Below, one piece after another: positions 60,951 to 64,000 of a DNA stretch of 64,000 nt (position 1 is the stretch's first letter; each line of letters begins with the position of its first letter). The notes under the pieces were generated by a model. The model worked only from the letters and a program-made list of their open reading frames with translations. It was not told the DNA's origin and ran no database searches. Where the stretch lies: contig JAGXTJ010000044.1 of NCBI GenBank assembly GCA_018333655.1, forward strand, positions 62,001 to 126,000, given 5' to 3'. A program made the translations under genes and the position numbers. This stretch comes from Bacillota bacterium (lineage in GTDB: Bacteria; Bacillota; UBA994).

Positions 60951-61678
60951 GTGAAGTAGTAGTCAGCTGCGAGAATTTCTCGGGATCTTTTGCCAAGCTC
61001 GTGCGCCTGCTCGTGGAGCATGAAATGGATATACTGTCTGTGCGCTTAGAGAACATTGTCGCGCAGGTCATCGAAACTATTATGGACTGCTATGCGCCTT
61101 TGTCTGTCGATGAGGCAGGAGTGCAGTTGGTGCTTTGTTCTACACTCCTGCGACTGAAGTCGCGTCGGCTACTGCCTGCTGACGAAGTAGAAGAGACTGA
61201 GGCTCTGGCGACTATAAGTTCCACCCTGCCGCCGTCTCTCGCGGCGGATTTTCCCTATGAAAATTATCGTGAGGTTGTGTTAGTACTCGAAAACTTGGCC
61301 TCTCAGTCGGCCCTGCTCAGTCCGCGTGGCGCAACAGGGGCTCTAGACATGCCCACAGCCAATGTCTTACTCGGTAAAGTATCGCTGCTTTCGTTAACGG
61401 CAGCGTTTGAGCAGGCGCTGCGCACGCGGAGCCCCCATTTTCTCGAAATAGCGCCGCCCGAGTGCTCCTTGCCTTGGGCCATGGATGTACTGCGCCGCAC
61501 TATCGGAAGGCAGGGCAGGGTTCAGTTTGCGCAGATTCTTCCTGCCACTTGCTCTAGACTCGAGATAATCATGATTTTCTTAGGACTGCTAGAACTGATT
61601 CGCTTGGGAGAAGTCGTGCTCCATGGCGAATCGACTAATTTTTACTTAGAGAGCAAGGAGGGCGGCCAAGTTGCTTAG
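60947..61678 (+). CDS. scpA: Segregation and condensation protein ScpA
   Basis: The 243-residue kleisin bridges SMC heads with ScpB. The N-terminus FSGSFAKLVRLLVEHEMDIL aligns with the usual FEGPLDLLLHLIDKQEIDI, but the GPLDLLL core is altered. The region LCSTLLRLKSRRLLP and a C-terminal winged helix (QGRVQFAQILPAT, IIMIFLGLLELIRLGEV) are recognisable. It precedes scpB with an 8-nt overlap, as usual. Confidence 0.88.
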   Translation: MSEVVVSCENFSGSFAKLVRLLVEHEMDILSVRLENIVAQVIETIMDCYAPLSVDEAGVQLVLCSTLLRLKSRRLLPADEVEETEALATISSTLPPSLAADFPYENYREVVLVLENLASQSALLSPRGATGALDMPTANVLLGKVSLLSLTAAFEQALRTRSPHFLEIAPPECSLPWAMDVLRRTIGRQGRVQFAQILPATCSRLEIIMIFLGLLELIRLGEVVLHGESTNFYLESKEGGQVA

Positions 61679-62177
61679 TAAACAGGGGTTGCTCGAAGCG
61701 CTTCTCTTTGCTTCCGGCGAACCTATCGAAAAGACCCGACTCCGGGAACTGCTATCCCTAGACGAGAAAAGCCTAGACCTTCTGGTGGAACAATTAGAGT
61801 GTAGCTTTGCTGAGGCAACGCGAGGCGTACAGCTCCGGTATACTAACGATAGTTTACAGCTATTGACGAAACCAGAAGCTGCTGATTTAGTGCTACGACT
61901 TACCGCGGTACGGCAGTACCGGTTGTCGCAACCGACACTTGAGGTTCTAGCGATTGTGGCCTACAAGCAGCCCATTACAAGGGCAGAAATCGAAGAAATA
62001 CGCGGAGTTAAGTGTGAGCGGGCCTTACTGACATTAGCGGAAAAAGAGTTAGTGTGTGAAGTGGGGCGCAAAGACACCATCGGTCGCCCCATACTATATG
62101 GCACTACCGAACGCTTCCTGCATCACTTCAACCTCCGTTCGCTCAAGGATTTGCCAACACCCGGCTTGCTACCTTAA
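61671..62177 (+). CDS. scpB: Segregation and condensation protein ScpB
   Basis: The 168-residue protein has two winged helices: LLEALLFASGEPIEKTRL and QPTLEVLAIVAYKQPITRAEIEEIRGV (positions about 83-109), then GRPILYGTTERFLHHFNL. TTG 61671 lies 9 nt after AAGGAGGG. With ScpA and SMC it compacts chromosomes. Confidence 0.95.
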   Translation: MLSKQGLLEALLFASGEPIEKTRLRELLSLDEKSLDLLVEQLECSFAEATRGVQLRYTNDSLQLLTKPEAADLVLRLTAVRQYRLSQPTLEVLAIVAYKQPITRAEIEEIRGVKCERALLTLAEKELVCEVGRKDTIGRPILYGTTERFLHHFNLRSLKDLPTPGLLP

Positions 62178-62206
62178 AGGCGCGCTGCATGCGCGCCTTT
62201 AGTTTT
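62176..62206 (+). terminator. Terminator after scpB
   Basis: AAAGGCGCGC (62176-62185) pairs perfectly with GCGCGCCTTT (62191-62200), loop TGCAT, then AGTTTT. It begins in the scpB stop codon. Confidence 0.8.
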
Positions 62207-62242
62207 GGACACATTAGAACAATGGGTCTAAGTAGGTGTGTC

Positions 62243-62989
62243 ATGGAGCTGCAAATTTTAGCCATCATGTTAGTCGTGCTAGGCGTGGTGGCACTCTTAC
62301 TAGCAAAAGCTGAGGTCGAGTTAAAGTATGAGCGCAAAGGGTCTGATGATCGCGTTACCATTCGCATGCTCGGCCCCTATGGCGTAGTTTTCCAGCGCAC
62401 AGAGGTTTCTGTGGTAGATCTTGGCCCCACCCTGGAGTCCTTGCGATTAGAAGTGCAGGTGACCACCAAGGAAGAAGTGGGAGATGCTCCTGTTGTTGAC
62501 TACCGCATGGAGGCTGATATCAGCGACAGCCAGAAGCTGCTGCGACTAGCGCGGGCGGTGCAGGGCTTAGTACAGGATTACCGACGAGTCATCCAGTACG
62601 CAGAGCGAAGAACTAAATTGCGCTCCCTATCATGGCAGACCGCCATTGGTACGGGAGATGCGGCCTCTACAGCGATTCTCTGCGGCATGCTCTGGGGTTT
62701 AAAGGGCATGCTCCTCGGGTCACTACAGTCTCGCCTCACCATAGAGGACAAAAACATGACCATAGCGGTCTTTCCGAGCTTTAACGAGCGCAAATTCCAG
62801 ACCTTCTTGCACTGCATATTGTCCTTGCGAGTCGTACATATTATAGGTGCAGGCTATATTCTATGGAAAGAAAAACGTAAGCGTAAAAAAAGGGGTGAAC
62901 GCAGTGGAAAGTCATCCAATCCAAGGGCTGATGAAGACAGCCATGGAAAGCATTCAGGACATGGTAGACGTCAACACCATTGTTGGTGA
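62243..62989 (+). CDS. DUF2953 membrane protein (YtfI-like)
   Basis: The 248-residue protein has an N-terminal membrane helix (about 3-22) and the DUF2953 core LSWQTAIGTGDAASTAILCGMLWGL near 145-170. Function unknown; the gene pairs with ytfJ in spore formers. ATG 62243 starts at the helix. The last 28 codons, including a basic and His-rich tail, overlap the ytfJ gene by 86 nt in another frame, so the tail may be a recent extension or ytfJ starts later. Confidence 0.85.
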   Translation: MELQILAIMLVVLGVVALLLAKAEVELKYERKGSDDRVTIRMLGPYGVVFQRTEVSVVDLGPTLESLRLEVQVTTKEEVGDAPVVDYRMEADISDSQKLLRLARAVQGLVQDYRRVIQYAERRTKLRSLSWQTAIGTGDAASTAILCGMLWGLKGMLLGSLQSRLTIEDKNMTIAVFPSFNERKFQTFLHCILSLRVVHIIGAGYILWKEKRKRKKRGERSGKSSNPRADEDSHGKHSGHGRRQHHCW

Positions 62990-63317
62990 TCCGGTGGAAA
63001 CGCCAGATGGCAGTGTAATCATGCCCATTTCTCGCGTGACTTTTGGATTTGCCGCAGGTGGCAGTGAGTTTGATGTGGGCAAGGTACAAGCGGACGGAGG
63101 TTACCCGTTTGGCGGTGGCTCCGGTGCCGGGGTAACTTTACAACCGGTGGCCTTCCTAGTTGTGGGTGGAGGCAATATTCGCTTGCTGCCAGTCGATGCG
63201 AACACTATGGCGGAGCGTATTTTGGATGTAGCGCCTCAACTAATTCAACAAATCGGCTCCATGTTGAAACCGCCGATACCCCAAAATCGTAATGGCAGTA
63301 CCCCCTCGACACCTTAA
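62904..63317 (+). CDS. ytfJ: Sporulation protein YtfJ (GerW family)
   Basis: The 137-residue protein matches YtfJ: HPIQGLMKTAMESIQDMVDVN, TIVGDPVETPDGSVIMPISRV and the Gly-rich FGGGSGAGVTLQPVAFLVV. In Bacillus GerW is needed for germination with alanine. GTG 62904, after AAAGGGGTG, gives the conserved N-terminus. The gene is 86 nt inside the DUF2953 frame. Confidence 0.94.
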   Translation: MESHPIQGLMKTAMESIQDMVDVNTIVGDPVETPDGSVIMPISRVTFGFAAGGSEFDVGKVQADGGYPFGGGSGAGVTLQPVAFLVVGGGNIRLLPVDANTMAERILDVAPQLIQQIGSMLKPPIPQNRNGSTPSTP

Positions 63318-63339
63318 TGACCTCGACTGACGCCCACGA

Positions 63340-63365
63340 AAAGAGACCTCGCGGTCTCTTTTTGC
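63340..63365 (+). terminator. Terminator after ytfJ
   Basis: AAAGAGACC (63340-63348) pairs perfectly with GGTCTCTTT (63353-63361), loop TCGC, then TTT. Confidence 0.88.
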
Positions 63366-63420
63366 ATGTGCTAGGTGTTTTCTGCTCGCCATATACTCTA
63401 AAGAGGCGAGGGGGTGCATC

Positions 63421-64000
63421 TTGGTGCGGGCTGTAGCGGTCCTCATAGCGATTATTATGGGCTTAGGCTGCTTTTTCACAAGTGGCGAGGCCCTAGGTGT
63501 GGCTGCTAGGGCCGCCATCCTTATGGATGTCAACAGCGGCCGCGTTCTCTATGGCAAGAACATACATTCTCGCCTGCCGATGGCTAGTCTCACCAAGATT
63601 ATGACGGCCCTGCTGGCAGCAGAAAGCGGAAAACTAGACGAGTTGGTTACGGTGCAGGAGGAATGGATAACTGTTCCCCCAAGCAATATCTGGCTTACTG
63701 CGGGGGAAAGTATTAGCCTGCGCAATTTAGTCTATGGCCTGTTGTTGCGGTCCGGCAATGATGCGGCGATGTCTATCGCTTACTTCTTGGCGGGGGGAGT
63801 GGCACCCTTTAGCCAGGCCATGAATAAACGGGCAAAGGAGCTTGGCGCGCTCGACACTAATTTCAGTAATCCACATGGCCTCCATGCGCGAGATCACTAC
63901 TCCACTGCCTACGATTTAGCACTTATAACACGAAGCCTGCTTCACAATCCCTTTTTGCGGTCGGTTGTCAGAACAGAACGGTTCGATAGTCGGAGATACG
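63421..64000 (+). CDS. dacB: D-alanyl-D-alanine carboxypeptidase, S11 family (third copy, cut by the window end)
   Basis: Only the first 193 codons are inside the window. The reading frame has a signal peptide (about 1-25), RAAILMDVNSGRVLYGKN, the active-site S-L-T-K near residue 60, S-G-N-D near 118, and NPHGLHARDHYSTAYDLALI. The KTG box lies beyond the end. TTG 63421 or GTG 63424 follows GAGGGGG. Position after scpAB-ytfJ matches dacB of spore formers, which modifies spore cortex peptidoglycan; the symbol is therefore by synteny. Confidence 0.85.
   Translation, partial: MVRAVAVLIAIIMGLGCFFTSGEALGVAARAAILMDVNSGRVLYGKNIHSRLPMASLTKIMTALLAAESGKLDELVTVQEEWITVPPSNIWLTAGESISLRNLVYGLLLRSGNDAAMSIAYFLAGGVAPFSQAMNKRAKELGALDTNFSNPHGLHARDHYSTAYDLALITRSLLHNPFLRSVVRTERFDSRRY

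Overview
The window is a gene-dense chromosomal segment of an anaerobic, endospore-forming Bacillota (Clostridia in the broad sense). The evidence is the full spoIIIA operon, spoIVB, spo0A, spoIIM, spoIIAA-AB-sigF, spoVAC-AD-AE and ytfJ, together with O2-sensitive iron-sulfur enzymes and Rex. All genes but one (the phosphohexomutase at about 15.8-17.2 kb) are on the + strand. TTG and GTG starts are common. I see no rRNA, tRNA, CRISPR array, phage or insertion sequence.

Layout: (0-2.9 kb) end of a type IV pilus-like operon (prepilin, PilM, PilN, PilO). (3-7.7 kb) aroK, aroQ, Xaa-Pro peptidase, efp, a class II aldolase-family protein and rex. (7.8-12.4 kb) NAD-linked [FeFe] hydrogenase operon behind a sigma-A promoter with a Rex operator just downstream of it. 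(12.4-15.8 kb) a second hydrogenase-related operon: a 259-bp heptanucleotide array, a small [2Fe-2S] protein, a PAS-containing sensory-type [FeFe] hydrogenase (HydS) and a PP2C/SpoIIE-type phosphatase with an unrecognised C-terminal domain. (15.8-18.3 kb) phosphohexomutase, cob(I)alamin adenosyltransferase and a small unknown. (18.4-24.5 kb) spoIIIAA-AH and an Asp23/AmaP/DUF2273 envelope cluster. (24.6-33.2 kb) housekeeping run nusB, a TsaD paralogue, folD, xseAB, ispA, a PAP2-like protein, dxs, tlyA, nadK. (33.2-37.6 kb) a second heptamer array, then recN, spoIVB and spo0A. (37.6-44.2 kb) a structured inverted repeat, then buk-ptb-buk, a P-loop protein and a four-subunit 2-oxoacid:ferredoxin oxidoreductase. 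(44.3-57.6 kb) spoIIM, S11 carboxypeptidase, ddl, aminotransferase, DUF4227-like gene, xerD, deoB, pdp, dacF, the spoIIA operon, dodecin and spoVA. (57.7-64 kb) DHH-CBS-polyA polymerase fusion, M50 protease, scpAB, DUF2953, ytfJ and a third S11 carboxypeptidase cut by the window end.

How it fits together: the physiology suggested is oxidative fermentation of 2-oxoacids (branched-chain amino acids are one likely source). The oxidoreductase makes acyl-CoA and reduced ferredoxin, Ptb/Buk convert acyl-CoA to acid plus ATP, and the NAD(H)-linked hydrogenase disposes of electrons as H2 under Rex (NADH/NAD+) control. HydS and the adjacent phosphatase would add an H2- or redox-sensing branch. Candidate sigma-H promoters in front of spo0A and spoIIAA match the known sporulation hierarchy.

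The least explained items are the two strict 7-bp pyrimidine arrays upstream of the hydS operon and recN, the HydS-phosphatase module, the 94-nt stem structure between spo0A and buk, and a 20-bp tandem repeat that supplies the end of tlyA.
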